From NCBI GenBank assembly GCA_963714325.1, contig CAVQOB010000035.1, positions 310,001-374,000 of the forward strand: a DNA stretch of 64,000 bases, written 5' to 3'. Below are positions 9,159 through 18,123 of the stretch, piece by piece; positions within the stretch are counted from its first letter, which is position 1; every line of letters starts with the position of its first letter. A program made the translations under genes and the position numbers. Below the pieces are notes generated by a model that saw only the letters and a list, made by a program, of their open reading frames with translations, did no database searches and was not told the DNA's origin. Origin of the DNA: CAVQOB01 sp963714325. GTDB lineage: Bacteria > Pseudomonadota > Alphaproteobacteria > Rhizobiales > Hyphomicrobiaceae.

Positions 9159-10571
9159 ATGCCCATCTACGACATCGCCGCACTCAAAAAGCAGCTTGCC
9201 GGCATTCGCTGCGAAGACGACGCTACCCTCGTGCAGATGAAGTCGCGCGACTTCTACTGGTATTCCCCCGTCCTCAAACGCCAGTTGGCGGCGGTGACCG
9301 GCGATTGCATCGTCACCCCCACGGACCTGCCGCAACTGTTACGCACTCTCGCCGCCTGCCATGCGCTGCAGATCCCCGTCACGCCGCGCGGTACTGGCAC
9401 CGGCAACTACGGCCAGGCGATGCCGCTCGCCGGTGGCGTCATCCTCGATCTCTCCGCCATGAATGCCGTCAAAGCGATCCAACCCGGCCGCGTCGTCTGC
9501 GAGCCCGGCGCCATCCTCGCCGACATCGACAAGGCAACGATCGCTGCCGGGGCCCAAGAGTTGCGGCTCCACCCCTCGACTTACAAGACCGCGTCGATCG
9601 GCGGCTTCATCGCGGGGGGATCAGGCGGCGTCGGCTCGATCCGCTGGGGCGGATTGCGCGACTGGGGCAACATCATCCGTCTCAAGGTCGCAACGATGGA
9701 AGCCGCTCCGCGCCTTCTCGAGTTGACCGGCGCGGATCTGCACAAAGTCAGTCACGCCTACGGCACCAATGGCATCATCACCGAGGTCGAGGTGCCCCTC
9801 GCACCCGCGACAACCTGGATCGACGTCATCGTCGGCTTTGCCACGTTGCGCGCCGCCACCGAATACGCCAACGCGCTCGGCGAGCAGGACGGCTTGGCTC
9901 TGAAACAACTGGCGGTCATCGCCGCCCCGGCCGCGCACGATTATTTCCTGCGCCACCGCAAGTTCATCCCCCGCGACCAGAACATCGTCACGATCATGGT
10001 CGCCGACTTCGCCGTCGATGCCATGCTTGCCTTCACACGAACGATCCGCGATGTCGAGCTGCTCATGCGCTCCGATACGCTTTGTGCCACCGACGCCAAG
10101 GGCCTGCCACCGATCTACGAACTTGGCTGGAACCACACCACGCTGCGCGCGCTCCGCGTCGATCCGGCCATCACCTATCTGCAGGTGCTCTATCCCTTCC
10201 CGGACGTCGTCGACCTCGTCGACAAGATCCACGCCCGCTTCGGCGACGAGGTTCAGGCCCATCTCGAATTCGTGCGCTTTAATGGACGCGTCACCGCGTT
10301 CGGCTTGCCGCTGGTTCGCTTCACGACGGAGGAACGCCTCGACGAGATCGTGCGCATCCACGAAGCCATGGGCGCACCGATCTTCAATCCGCACCGCTAT
10401 ACGCTGGAAGAAGGCGGTATGAAGCAGACCGACGCGGTGCAACTCGCCTTTAAGCGCGAAGCCGACCCGCAAGGCCTGCTCAACCCCGGCAAGATGATCG
10501 CCTGGGACAACCCCAACTACGACTACGCCGGCGGCAAGACGTACCTGTTCCCAGCGCTGGCGGTGCGTTAG
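9159..10571 (+). CDS. FAD-binding oxidoreductase, GlcD/VAO type
   Basis: The 470-residue protein belongs to the FAD/FMN-dependent dehydrogenase superfamily that includes glycolate oxidase GlcD and D-lactate dehydrogenase. The FAD-binding PCMH domain occupies about residues 45-225, with VTPRGTGTGNYGQAMPLAGG, VVCEPGAILADIDKA and an ASIGGFIAGGSGGVGSIRWGG loop. The C-terminal region ends GLLNPGKMIAWDNPNY, the expected terminal signature. No signal peptide is present, so it is cytosolic. Close coupling to the CodA-like gene suggests both act on one degradative route; the 2-hydroxy acid substrate is unknown. Confidence 0.92.
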   Translation: MPIYDIAALKKQLAGIRCEDDATLVQMKSRDFYWYSPVLKRQLAAVTGDCIVTPTDLPQLLRTLAACHALQIPVTPRGTGTGNYGQAMPLAGGVILDLSAMNAVKAIQPGRVVCEPGAILADIDKATIAAGAQELRLHPSTYKTASIGGFIAGGSGGVGSIRWGGLRDWGNIIRLKVATMEAAPRLLELTGADLHKVSHAYGTNGIITEVEVPLAPATTWIDVIVGFATLRAATEYANALGEQDGLALKQLAVIAAPAAHDYFLRHRKFIPRDQNIVTIMVADFAVDAMLAFTRTIRDVELLMRSDTLCATDAKGLPPIYELGWNHTTLRALRVDPAITYLQVLYPFPDVVDLVDKIHARFGDEVQAHLEFVRFNGRVTAFGLPLVRFTTEERLDEIVRIHEAMGAPIFNPHRYTLEEGGMKQTDAVQLAFKREADPQGLLNPGKMIAWDNPNYDYAGGKTYLFPALAVR

Positions 10572-10589
10572 GACTCCCGGAATAGTTCG

Positions 10590-10609
10590 TGCATCGGAAA
10601 ATCGATGCA
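10590..10609 (+). terminator. Weak hairpin after the FAD oxidoreductase
   Basis: Seven-base stem TGCATCG/CGATGCA with a six-base loop, 19 bases after the stop. There is no T tract. It may be a terminator serving the convergent DUF2244 gene as well. Confidence 0.35.
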
Positions 10610-10695
10610 TCCCGGGCGCCGTCCACACATGACGGCGAGGCGAGCGGTAAACTCGAGGCCTGCATGTGCGGGCTTGCACCCCTTTCCGTCACAGG

Positions 10696-11208
10696 TTACT
10701 TGCCGAAACTCTGCCGCGCATTCGCCAGCGCCGCCGACAGTGCGTTAGCAAAATCGCGCCGCTCATCGTCCGTCAGAAACGCACCAAAGCGGATCCGCGT
10801 CCCGTGTGAGCCGACGCTCAATGCCGTGCGGCCATCATGATGCTCGCTCAAATGCACGCGCGCCCAATAGGCGTTGAGCTGAAACCGCTCTGAGCGCCCC
10901 GAGGGATGCTGCCGGATAATCACCAGATCGGGGTGGCCAACCTCAACCGTTTCCTGCATCCGCCCGGCGCGATAGTTGAGCTTGAACGCCCCATAGACGA
11001 TCAGCACATCGAGGCCGAAGAACCCGAGAACCGGCCAAGCCCCCATCACCGCGAAGACGACTCCGGTGACGAAGCTGACCAACCCGAGCGCGCTCATTAG
11101 CAACAGAAACCCCAGCGGCGGCAGCGACCGGTGCGGCGTCAACACCGCCCGCCAATGCACATCCGTTTCTGCCTTCCCCCCTTGCGCCGTCATGCTCCGA
11201 TCGTTCAT
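10696..11208 (-). CDS. DUF2244 membrane protein
   Basis: The 170-residue protein matches DUF2244, a family of alphaproteobacterial inner-membrane proteins of unknown function. Two helices at about 35-75 (FLLLMSALGLVSFVTGVVF, then GAWPVLGFFGLDVLIVYGAF) are followed by a cytosolic beta-rich domain with FQLNAYWARVHLSEH and ALSVGSHGTRIRFGAFLTDDE. The ATG at 11208 has a weak AGGTTGAG site; ATG 11193 is an alternative. It diverges from nth, a neighbour often seen with this family. Confidence 0.85.
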   Translation of the reverse strand: MNDRSMTAQGGKAETDVHWRAVLTPHRSLPPLGFLLLMSALGLVSFVTGVVFAVMGAWPVLGFFGLDVLIVYGAFKLNYRAGRMQETVEVGHPDLVIIRQHPSGRSERFQLNAYWARVHLSEHHDGRTALSVGSHGTRIRFGAFLTDDERRDFANALSAALANARQSFGK

Positions 11209-11262
11209 CACTCAACCTGCCTTGCCTTATCCGACCGATCTTGAGGGGAATCCTAGCCCACC

Positions 11263-12039
11263 ATGGCCACAAAAACCAAACCCGCCGCCAGCCGCCCTGA
11301 AAAACCGGCCAAAAAGCCCGTGGCGAAGCCAGCTGCCAAGGCGAAATCGAAACCCACGCCAAAGGCCAAGTCCACTTCCCCCACCAAGCCCGCGAAATCA
11401 TCAACGGCCACCACCATCCACCAGATCTTCGCAGCCTTCGCCAAGGCAACACCGGAGCCCAAAGGCGAACTCGAGCACGTCAACGCCTTCACGCTGTTGG
11501 TCGCGGTGGTCTTGTCGGCGCAGGCGACCGACGCCGGCGTCAACAAGGCGACGCGCGCGCTGTTTGCCGCAGCTGATACGCCGCGAAAAATGCTGGCCCT
11601 CGGCGAAGACACCGTCCGTGATTACATCAAGACGATCGGCCTGTTCCGCAACAAAGCCAAAAATGTCATCAGGCTCTCCGAGAAATTGATCGCCGAGCAC
11701 GGCGGCGAAGTGCCCGCGAACCGCGATGCGCTGGTGGCACTGCCTGGTGTCGGCCGCAAAACCGCGAACGTCGTCCTGAACATGGCCTTCGGGCAGAAAA
11801 CTATGGCAGTCGACACGCACGTCTTCCGCGTCTCCCATCGGCTGGAATTTTCAAAAGGCAAGACGCCCGAAGCCGTCGAAGACGATCTGATGCGCATCGT
11901 GCCAGATGAATTTCTCTTTCACGCGCATCATTGGCTGATCCTGCATGGCCGCTACACCTGCCTCGCCCGCAAACCACGCTGCGGTCTTTGCCCCATCGCC
12001 GAATTCTGCCGATCTCCGGACAAATTTACGGAAAACTGA
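11263..12039 (+). CDS. nth: Endonuclease III
   Basis: Bifunctional DNA glycosylase/AP lyase that removes oxidised pyrimidines. The 258-residue protein carries the helix-hairpin-helix LVALPGVGRKTANVVLN (catalytic Lys in GVGRKTAN), the catalytic Asp in AVDTHVFRVSHRL, and the C-terminal [4Fe-4S] loop with spacing Cys-X6-Cys-X2-Cys-X5-Cys in CLARKPRCGLCPIAEFC. An N-terminal extension of about 45 residues, rich in Lys, Ala and Pro, precedes the catalytic core; such low-complexity tails occur in alphaproteobacterial Nth proteins and may aid DNA contact. The start is the ATG at 11263. Confidence 0.97.
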   Translation: MATKTKPAASRPEKPAKKPVAKPAAKAKSKPTPKAKSTSPTKPAKSSTATTIHQIFAAFAKATPEPKGELEHVNAFTLLVAVVLSAQATDAGVNKATRALFAAADTPRKMLALGEDTVRDYIKTIGLFRNKAKNVIRLSEKLIAEHGGEVPANRDALVALPGVGRKTANVVLNMAFGQKTMAVDTHVFRVSHRLEFSKGKTPEAVEDDLMRIVPDEFLFHAHHWLILHGRYTCLARKPRCGLCPIAEFCRSPDKFTEN

Positions 12040-12219
12040 TGTCGCTGTTGCGCATCTGTCACGAACGCGGGTTGCCGCAAACGTCACGGGTTTTCTGAAC
12101 CACGCACATGTGTAAGTCTCATGCCAGTCAGTTGGGTGAGGGCCCCGCTGGTGGCGACGGCTGTCATGGCCGTCGTCGATGACACCCGTCGACGGCAACC
12201 ATCGACGAGACCGCCGAGA

Positions 12220-12244
12220 CCGCAGACAAGGGCATTGTCTGCGG
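12220..12244 (+). other. Strong hairpin between nth and the next gene
   Basis: Ten-base perfect stem CCGCAGACAA/TTGTCTGCGG with a five-base loop. A second stem GCCGTCG/CGACGGC lies just upstream (12169-12175 with 12190-12196). No T tract follows. It lies 75 bases before the start of the downstream gene, so it may be an nth terminator or a structured leader. Confidence 0.45.
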
Positions 12245-12319
12245 CCGGAAAAATGGCGTCGCACGCCGCAGCTGGAATCCGGCAGGCACGCGCGCCGAAG
12301 AGTGCGGGGAGTATTGCGT

Positions 12320-13243
12320 ATGACGTTGAGATCTCTCAACGCGATTGGCTTTGCGTGCCGATCGCGACAGGAATTGGCCGCCACACTGGCCACCATCATT
12401 GACAAGCAAGCGGAACCCATCACGACACCCCTCACTGCCGGCGGCGGCATTGTTCGCCACTGGCGGGGGGCGAGCGGCGCCGAAATCGTCTTCCGCTATC
12501 GCCCACCGCCGAGCGATCGCCGTGCCGATGATCGTGTCAACGCCTTGACGGACCTGGTGGGCATGAGCCCCTTCCATCACGGCCAAGGCGCGCATGCGGT
12601 CACACCGATCGCGGCGTTCACCGGTCCGACCGACGATCCACTGGCCGGCCTCTGGCAGATTGCACTGCAAGCCGATCGCCATACCGGCCGCGCGCCCAGC
12701 ATCCTGGTCGAAATAGTGCCCTTTGAACCGATCCCGGCAACGACATCAGCACCACTGCCACGCAATCTCCAGATCGTCGGTTTCTGCCATCGGCTCGACG
12801 TCTTCACGACACTCTCGGACTACCTCCTGCATCTGCCGGCCAAACTGCTGTGTCCACCGGGGTCGATCGTTCCCGCCGCGTCTGTCGACACGCTACACCG
12901 TCGCATCGGCAAAACCGGACAGGCCGCCGCCATGATCACTGGCGAAGTGATTCAGTTGCGCCGGTTGATCAATCCGGTGACCGGTCTCGCCTATCAATGG
13001 TTGTTGGTCGCGACCGAGCGCGGACCCATCGACCTGCTCACTGCAGCAGAGCAATCGACGAGCAAACTGTGTATCGGCACGCTCGTCTGCGCCCAGGTCG
13101 ATCTCGTCGCGCGCCCGACCGACCGCGCAGTGCTCGCCGAGCAAATGCCGGTATTCGCCCCGCATACGCCGCGCAGCCAGACCGCCGCGACCATCGATGA
13201 TCCCATGCCGCGCAGCACCCGGCGCAGCATTGGCACAGTATAA
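12320..13243 (+). CDS. Hypothetical protein, no family recognised
   Basis: The 307-residue frame has codon bias like its neighbours, and the ATG at 12320 has GGGGAG nine bases upstream. There is no signal peptide and no membrane helix. The sequence looks like a soluble mixed alpha/beta protein. Conserved-looking stretches are FRYRPPPSDRRADD, GHGxxxAVTPIAAFTGPTDDP-like text near residue 95, and a central PRNLQIVGFCHRLDVFTTLSDYL block. I do not recognise a domain or catalytic motif. It lies 100 bases before the class V aminotransferase and may be co-transcribed with it. Confidence 0.75.
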   Translation: MTLRSLNAIGFACRSRQELAATLATIIDKQAEPITTPLTAGGGIVRHWRGASGAEIVFRYRPPPSDRRADDRVNALTDLVGMSPFHHGQGAHAVTPIAAFTGPTDDPLAGLWQIALQADRHTGRAPSILVEIVPFEPIPATTSAPLPRNLQIVGFCHRLDVFTTLSDYLLHLPAKLLCPPGSIVPAASVDTLHRRIGKTGQAAAMITGEVIQLRRLINPVTGLAYQWLLVATERGPIDLLTAAEQSTSKLCIGTLVCAQVDLVARPTDRAVLAEQMPVFAPHTPRSQTAATIDDPMPRSTRRSIGTV

Positions 13244-13342
13244 CCGCTCGCCAAGCACGGCCGCTACGAATACACGCTTCAATGTGGCGGCCGCGCATGG
13301 CACAGTCAGACAGACAATATCGCCACCATCTGCGAGCAACCC

Positions 13343-14539
13343 ATGACCATCGCCAACGGTAAGCCCTTCCTATCGATCCCCGGTCCGACCAACGTGCCCG
13401 ACGCGGTCCTGCAGGCGATGATGCGGCCAGCCGTCGACATCTATGCCGGTCCGATGCTCGAGACGACCCGCACTCTGCTCGCTGATCTCAAGACCATTTT
13501 CGGCACCACCGGCCGCGCCTACATTTACGCCGGCAACGGCCATGCCGGATGGGAAGCTGCATTCTCGAATGTCCTCTCGCGCGGCGACCACGTTCTCGTC
13601 TTGGAGAGCGGCCGTTTCGCCATCGGCTGGGGCGAGATGGCGAGAACCATGGGAGCGGAAATCGAAATCCTGTCCGGCGATATGCGCCGCGCCGTTGATC
13701 CGCTCGCCGTCGAAGCGCGTCTCGCCCGCGACAAAGGCCATCGCATCAAGGCGATCATGGTCGTGCAAATCGACACCGCCTCTGGCGTCGTCAACGACAT
13801 CGCGGCCATTCGCCGCGCTATCGATCGCGCCAGCCATCCCGCGCTGTTGATGGTCGACACTGTTGCTTCGCTCGGTTGCATGCCCTTTCAGATGGACGCT
13901 TGGGGTGTCGATATCGCCATGGCCGGCTCGCAGAAGGGTCTGATGACCCCACCCGGCCTTGCCTTCGTCGCGGCCAACGACAAAGCGCACGCCGCCCACA
14001 AGACCGCGAACATGAAAACCGGCTACTGGGACTGGACCTTCCGGCAGGGCGAGCTGCACTATCAGAAATACTGCGGCACACCGCCTGAGCATCTACTCTG
14101 GGGGCAACGCGCAGCCCTCGATCTACTGCTCGGCGAAGGTTTGGTTGCCGCCTTCAAGCGTCACGCTCTCCTCGCGGAAGCGACCCGCAGGGCTGTCGAG
14201 GTCTGGGCGCAAGGCCAAGTGCTGTCGTTCAACATCGCCAATCCAGCTGAACGCTCAAACTCCGTGACCAACGTGTTGATGCTGGGCCAAGACCCCCAAC
14301 GACTGCTCGATTTCGTGCGGGAGAATTGCGGTGTCACGCTCGGCGTCGGCATCGGCGCGCTTGAAGGCAAAGCCTTCCGCATCGCCCACATGGGCCACGT
14401 CAACGCGCCGATGGTCCTCGGCACGCTCGGCGCGATCGAAGTCGGCCTTGGTGCCCTCAAAATTCCGCACGGCGCCGGTGGCGTGCAAGCCGCCATCCAA
14501 TATCTGGCCCAATATCTGGCGAAGGAGGTTGCGGTTTAA
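13343..14539 (+). CDS. Class V aminotransferase (alanine/serine-glyoxylate type)
   Basis: PLP-dependent aminotransferase of 398 residues. It begins LSIPGPTNVPDAVLQAMMRP, the usual N-terminal signature of alanine-glyoxylate and serine-glyoxylate aminotransferases. VDTVASLGCMPFQMDAWGVD carries the PLP-contacting Asp, and AGSQKGLMTPPGLAFV contains the PLP-binding Lys near residue 200. A C-terminal domain follows with FRIAHMGHVNAPMVLG. Family members move amino groups to glyoxylate or act in purine-derived nitrogen routes; the donor cannot be read. The start is the ATG at 13343, with a poor ribosome site. Confidence 0.93.
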   Translation: MTIANGKPFLSIPGPTNVPDAVLQAMMRPAVDIYAGPMLETTRTLLADLKTIFGTTGRAYIYAGNGHAGWEAAFSNVLSRGDHVLVLESGRFAIGWGEMARTMGAEIEILSGDMRRAVDPLAVEARLARDKGHRIKAIMVVQIDTASGVVNDIAAIRRAIDRASHPALLMVDTVASLGCMPFQMDAWGVDIAMAGSQKGLMTPPGLAFVAANDKAHAAHKTANMKTGYWDWTFRQGELHYQKYCGTPPEHLLWGQRAALDLLLGEGLVAAFKRHALLAEATRRAVEVWAQGQVLSFNIANPAERSNSVTNVLMLGQDPQRLLDFVRENCGVTLGVGIGALEGKAFRIAHMGHVNAPMVLGTLGAIEVGLGALKIPHGAGGVQAAIQYLAQYLAKEVAV

Positions 14540-14619
14540 AATAAGCACCGGAACCGGTTGCGCCCATCGGACAAGCCCAACCCGTTCCGATGCTTCTGCA
14601 AGACGTTACTGGGCCAGCA

Positions 14620-14799
14620 CTACTTGGCGATGCAGCCCTTTTCCTTCTTGCTGTAATGCTTGCCCATGCCGCATTTGCCGGGCTTGCCCTTAGTGACGTG
14701 CGCCTTGGCTTCGGCGGTATTCATCTCACCCACTGACGACATCGTCAGCAAACCGGTTGCGGCGAAGGCCAGAGCAATCGCAAGTTTCAGTCCACGCAT
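14620..14799 (-). CDS. Small exported Lys/Cys-containing protein
   Basis: The 59-residue protein begins with a clear signal peptide (MRGLKLAIALAFAATGLLTM, cleavage probably after AEA) and leaves a mature peptide of about 30 residues. That peptide is rich in Lys and Gly and has two cysteines (GKCGMGKHYSKKEKGC), which could form one disulfide. GGAG lies seven bases before the ATG at 14799, better spaced than the ATG two codons upstream. Similar short proteins are common in rhizobia but have no assigned role. Confidence 0.65.
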   Translation of the reverse strand: MRGLKLAIALAFAATGLLTMSSVGEMNTAEAKAHVTKGKPGKCGMGKHYSKKEKGCIAK

Positions 14800-14958
14800 G
14801 TGCATTCTCCAATGTCCCTGTTTTCCAGAGTTTGAAGATCCGGCTTGAACAAGCTGTTCAACGGACCCCATCCCAGCCGCTCATCGCGATCTGGATCAGG
14901 CAGTTACGCGTGGCGTGGTCGCGGGTTTCAGGTTTCGACTTGATTCTCGACGCCCGAC

Positions 14959-15747
14959 TTACTCTGCAACACCAACCGTGTAGTTCAGGAACATCCGCCC
15001 GCCATCGGGGAAAATCGTCTGGCCGGTGATATAGCTCGCTTCGTCGCTCGCCAGGAAAGCTGCGATCGCTGCGACCTCCGATGGCTCACCTATCCGCCCG
15101 AGCGGCGTCCGCGACAGGATTTTCTTCATCGCCGCTGGATTATCGGCAACCGCCTTGACGATCTCCGTATTGATCGTGCCGGGACCGATCGCGTTGACGC
15201 GGATCTTGTGTTTGGCGAGGCTGATGGCGGCCGCCTTGGTCAGCTGATTGATGCCGCCCTTTGACACCGAATAGGCGACGTGATCGTGCAGGCCGAAGTG
15301 GGTATTGACCGAACTCATGTTGATAATCGCGCCCGGCTTGTCGCCTGCTTTTACTTGCTTCACCATTTGCTTCGCGCAGGCTTGCGCGACCATGAAGGCG
15401 CCGCGCAGATTGACGCCCAGCACCCGATCGAAATCCTCGAGTTTCAGATCCACGAAATCGGCACTATCGATGATGCCCGCGTTGTTGATCAGCACGTCGA
15501 TGCGGCCATAGACCTTGAGCGCGCCGGCAACCAAGGCGTCGACTTCGGCGGGCATTGCGACGTCGCAAGCGATGAACGTTGCGTCGCCGCCGGCTGCCTT
15601 GATCGCATCGACGGTCTTGGTGCCGATCTTCACATTCACGTCAGAAGCCACCACCCGCTGGCCATCCCTCGCAAACCGTTCGGCACATGCCCGGCCTATC
15701 CCCTGCGCCGCACCCGTGACCACCACCACCCGTTTTTTCGCTGCCAT
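14959..15747 (-). CDS. Short-chain dehydrogenase/reductase (SDR)
   Basis: Classical SDR of 262 residues. The NAD(P)-binding VVTGAAQGIGRACAERFA is at about residues 8-25 and the VLINNAGI motif near 90. The catalytic Ser lies in IINMSSVNTHFG and the YxxxK pair in VAYSVSKGGINQLTKAAA. The family-typical NAIGPGTINTEIV and a C-terminal FPDGGRMFLN end also fit. Asp at the end of the second beta strand (VVASDVNVK) suggests NAD rather than NADP. The ATG at 15747 has GGATGAG upstream; an open frame extends 30 codons further without similarity. Confidence 0.94.
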   Translation of the reverse strand: MAAKKRVVVVTGAAQGIGRACAERFARDGQRVVASDVNVKIGTKTVDAIKAAGGDATFIACDVAMPAEVDALVAGALKVYGRIDVLINNAGIIDSADFVDLKLEDFDRVLGVNLRGAFMVAQACAKQMVKQVKAGDKPGAIINMSSVNTHFGLHDHVAYSVSKGGINQLTKAAAISLAKHKIRVNAIGPGTINTEIVKAVADNPAAMKKILSRTPLGRIGEPSEVAAIAAFLASDEASYITGQTIFPDGGRMFLNYTVGVAE

Positions 15748-15951
15748 ATCAAACTCATCCTGTTTGCCCGCACGGTCCAGCGCCGCGCCATCCAATGCCA
15801 ATTTATCGCACGCCGCAATCCTGTCCACGTTAACCAATCCGAGCGGCGACGGGTGGCGCCGTTAACCTGTTTGCGCCACCAGAAGCCCGGGACGGGGACC
15901 GAGTTGGCTCCGCATCTCGCTTGTTATTCGATCAAACCCTGGAGGCCCAAC

Positions 15952-16824
15952 ATGCCATCCATTTCCACGGCGACGCGCGGACTTGCCATTTTCGCTGGCA
16001 CGATCGCCACGGCGCTCGTCGCCACACCCGCCGACGCCAGCCGCACCCTCATCAAGAGCGCTTCCAGCTGGACCTATCAGTTGCAGGGTAACGTTATGGC
16101 CATTGCGCCAACCAACGCTGACGTCGCCGTCATCGACTGGGATCATGTCGCCAATCGCGGCACCGTCGATCGCCTCAAGCAGAAGCCAGGCGGCGGCCGT
16201 CGCCTCGTCATCGGCTACCTTGCCATTGGCGAAGCCGAGAACTGGCGCGGCTATTGGAAGTCCTGCTGTGCTGGTGGCAACAAGCCGAGCTGGCTGACCT
16301 CGCGCACGCAGGGCTGGGCCGGCAATTATGCCACCCGCTATTGGGAATCCGGCTGGAAAAACATCGTCATGACGCGCCTCAACCAGCTCGTCGACGCCGG
16401 CTTTGACGGCGTCTACCTCGACCGCGCCGACACCTGGGAGACCATGAAGGGGCAGAACGCCAATGCGCGTAGCGAGATGATCCAGCTGGTCAAGGAAGTC
16501 GCCTCGGCCGCACGTGCGAAGAACTCGAACTTCGCCATCATGGTGCAGAACGCGGAAGAACTGCTCACCGATGAAAGCTATCTCGCAACCATCGATGCCA
16601 TCGCCAAGGAAGATTTGTTCCATGGCATTCGCCACGATGGCAGCCGCAACAGCTCGGGCGACGTCAGTCACTCCGTCAGTCTGTTGAAGCGGCTGAAAGC
16701 GCGCGGCAAGGCGATCTACGTGATCGAGTACCTCTCCGGCGCCACCGCCGACAAGGTGCGTGGCGAAGTCCGCGCGCAGGGGTTCATCCCCTTCTTCGGA
16801 CCTCGCAATTTGGCGAGTCAGTAG
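15952..16824 (+). CDS. Secreted GH114/TM1410-like putative glycosidase
   Basis: The 290-residue protein has a signal peptide (about 1-28, ending ATPADA) and a TIM-barrel-like core related to the TM1410/MJ1477 and GH114 (endo-alpha-1,4-polygalactosaminidase) group. Typical pieces are WTYQLQG near the start, VAVIDWDH, LVIGYLAIGEAENWRGYW and NQLVDAGFDGVYLDRADTWE, where the Asp residues are the expected catalytic acids. Such enzymes cut galactosaminogalactan-like polymers. Here the protein is probably exported and acts on an extracellular polysaccharide, but the substrate is unproven. GGAGG lies six bases before the ATG. Confidence 0.85.
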   Translation: MPSISTATRGLAIFAGTIATALVATPADASRTLIKSASSWTYQLQGNVMAIAPTNADVAVIDWDHVANRGTVDRLKQKPGGGRRLVIGYLAIGEAENWRGYWKSCCAGGNKPSWLTSRTQGWAGNYATRYWESGWKNIVMTRLNQLVDAGFDGVYLDRADTWETMKGQNANARSEMIQLVKEVASAARAKNSNFAIMVQNAEELLTDESYLATIDAIAKEDLFHGIRHDGSRNSSGDVSHSVSLLKRLKARGKAIYVIEYLSGATADKVRGEVRAQGFIPFFGPRNLASQ

Positions 16825-16838
16825 CAAGCGTGCAGCCT

Positions 16839-16995
16839 GTAGGTTGGGTTAGCGCGGCCAACGAGCACTAAAAATGGTCTCGGTGTTAGACCCGCGCGTA
16901 ACCCAACGTCACGCGCACCGCCGAACGGCGTTGGGTTACGCGCATCGATCGATGCAGCGAGTAGCGCGTTCAGATCGCGCGCTAACCCAACCTAC
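16839..16995. repeat. Palindromic 157-base GTAGGTTGGGTTAGCGCG element
   Basis: The element is bounded by an 18-base perfect inverted repeat (GTAGGTTGGGTTAGCGCG at 16839-16856 and its complement at 16978-16995). An inner inverted repeat of about 13 bases (GCGTAACCCAACG/CGTTGGGTTACGC) sits inside. It carries no coding frame of note. A shorter relative is at 26251-26282. It resembles REP/MITE-like intergenic elements carrying the AACCCAACCTAC end seen in many proteobacteria. Confidence 0.75.
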
Positions 16996-17064
16996 GTCCT
17001 CTGCATCGTCTCGACCTACGACGAGCAACAGCGCATGCGGCGCGGTCCACATTGGCCTGCGCCG

Positions 17065-18123
17065 TCACTCCGCCTCAGTGTCACCGTCAACGGTACCATC
17101 AAACAACCCGAACTGCGGGGCGGCAGCGCGCGCAGGCCCCGACATGCCTAAATGCTTGTAGGCTTTCAGCGTCATGACGCGGCCCCGCGGCGTTCGGCCG
17201 ATGAAACCCTGCTGCAACAAATAAGGCTCGACAATTTCTTCGAGCGCATCGCGCGGCTCCGATAGCGCCGCCGACATCGTCTCGATCCCGACCGGCCCAC
17301 CGTCGTAAGTCCGCGCGATACAATTCAAGTAGCGATGATCGAGTGCATCGAGGCCCTCGTGGTCGACCTCCAGCATCCGCAGCGCCTTATCGGCAACCGC
17401 CGCCGTAATCAGATCAGCCCCGTCCACCGCCGCGAAATCCCGCACCCGCCGCAACAATCGCCCGGCGATGCGCGGCGTGCCACGAGATCGTTTCGCCACT
17501 TCGCGCGCACCGTCAGCGGCGACCGGCGCTCCCAGCACCCGCGCGGCTCGAACCACGACCCGTTCCAATTCATCAACCGAATAGAAATTCAACCGGATGG
17601 GAATCCCGAAGCGATCACGCAGCGGATTGGTCAGCAACCCCGCCCGAGTCGTCGCCCCAACCAGCGTGAATTTCGGCAGATCGATCTTGACCGATCGCGC
17701 CGCCGGGCCCTCCCCGATGATCAGATCGAGCTGATAGTCCTCCATCGCCGGATAAAGAATTTCCTCGACCTGCGGATTGAGGCGATGAATTTCGTCGATG
17801 AACAACACGTCGCGCTCTTCAAGATTGGTCAAGAGCGCCGCCAGATCGCCGGCCTTGGCGATCACCGGACCCGACGTCGAACGAAAGCCGACGCCCATCT
17901 CCTTCGACATGATCTGCGCCAGTGTCGTCTTGCCAAGGCCCGGCGGCCCTGCGAACAGCACGTGATCGAGCGCGTCGCCACGCGCCCTGGCCGCCTGGAT
18001 GAACACACGCAGATTGGCGCGCGCCTGCTCCTGGCCGATGAAATCATCGAGCGTCTGCGGCCGGATCGTCTGCTCCAGCGCGTCCTGCTCGCGTTTTTCG
18101 GATGATACGATCCGGTCGGTCAT
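17065..18123 (-). CDS. ruvB: Holliday junction branch-migration helicase RuvB
   Basis: ATP-driven motor of the RuvAB complex in recombination repair. The 352-residue protein has Walker A (FAGPPGLGKTTLAQI, about 57-71), Walker B (DVLFIDEIHRLNP), the sensor GATTRAGLL, the arginine-finger region PLRDRFGI and the C-terminal winged helix ending QGFIGRTPRGR. The frame allows a TTG three codons upstream; the ATG at 18123 is chosen. Unusually, ruvA is not upstream: a divergent hydrolase gene lies there, and a second broken copy of the first 44 codons lies 7.9 kb away at 25873-26009. Confidence 0.97.
   Translation of the reverse strand: MTDRIVSSEKREQDALEQTIRPQTLDDFIGQEQARANLRVFIQAARARGDALDHVLFAGPPGLGKTTLAQIMSKEMGVGFRSTSGPVIAKAGDLAALLTNLEERDVLFIDEIHRLNPQVEEILYPAMEDYQLDLIIGEGPAARSVKIDLPKFTLVGATTRAGLLTNPLRDRFGIPIRLNFYSVDELERVVVRAARVLGAPVAADGAREVAKRSRGTPRIAGRLLRRVRDFAAVDGADLITAAVADKALRMLEVDHEGLDALDHRYLNCIARTYDGGPVGIETMSAALSEPRDALEEIVEPYLLQQGFIGRTPRGRVMTLKAYKHLGMSGPARAAAPQFGLFDGTVDGDTEAE

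Noticed and set aside
9621..10679. A 352-residue minus-strand frame
   Set aside because: Antisense to the FAD oxidoreductase; no ribosome site or motif.
15280..15951. Upstream extension of the GH114-like gene
   Set aside because: The extension is antisense to the SDR gene; a signal peptide and GGAGG mark the true start at 15952.
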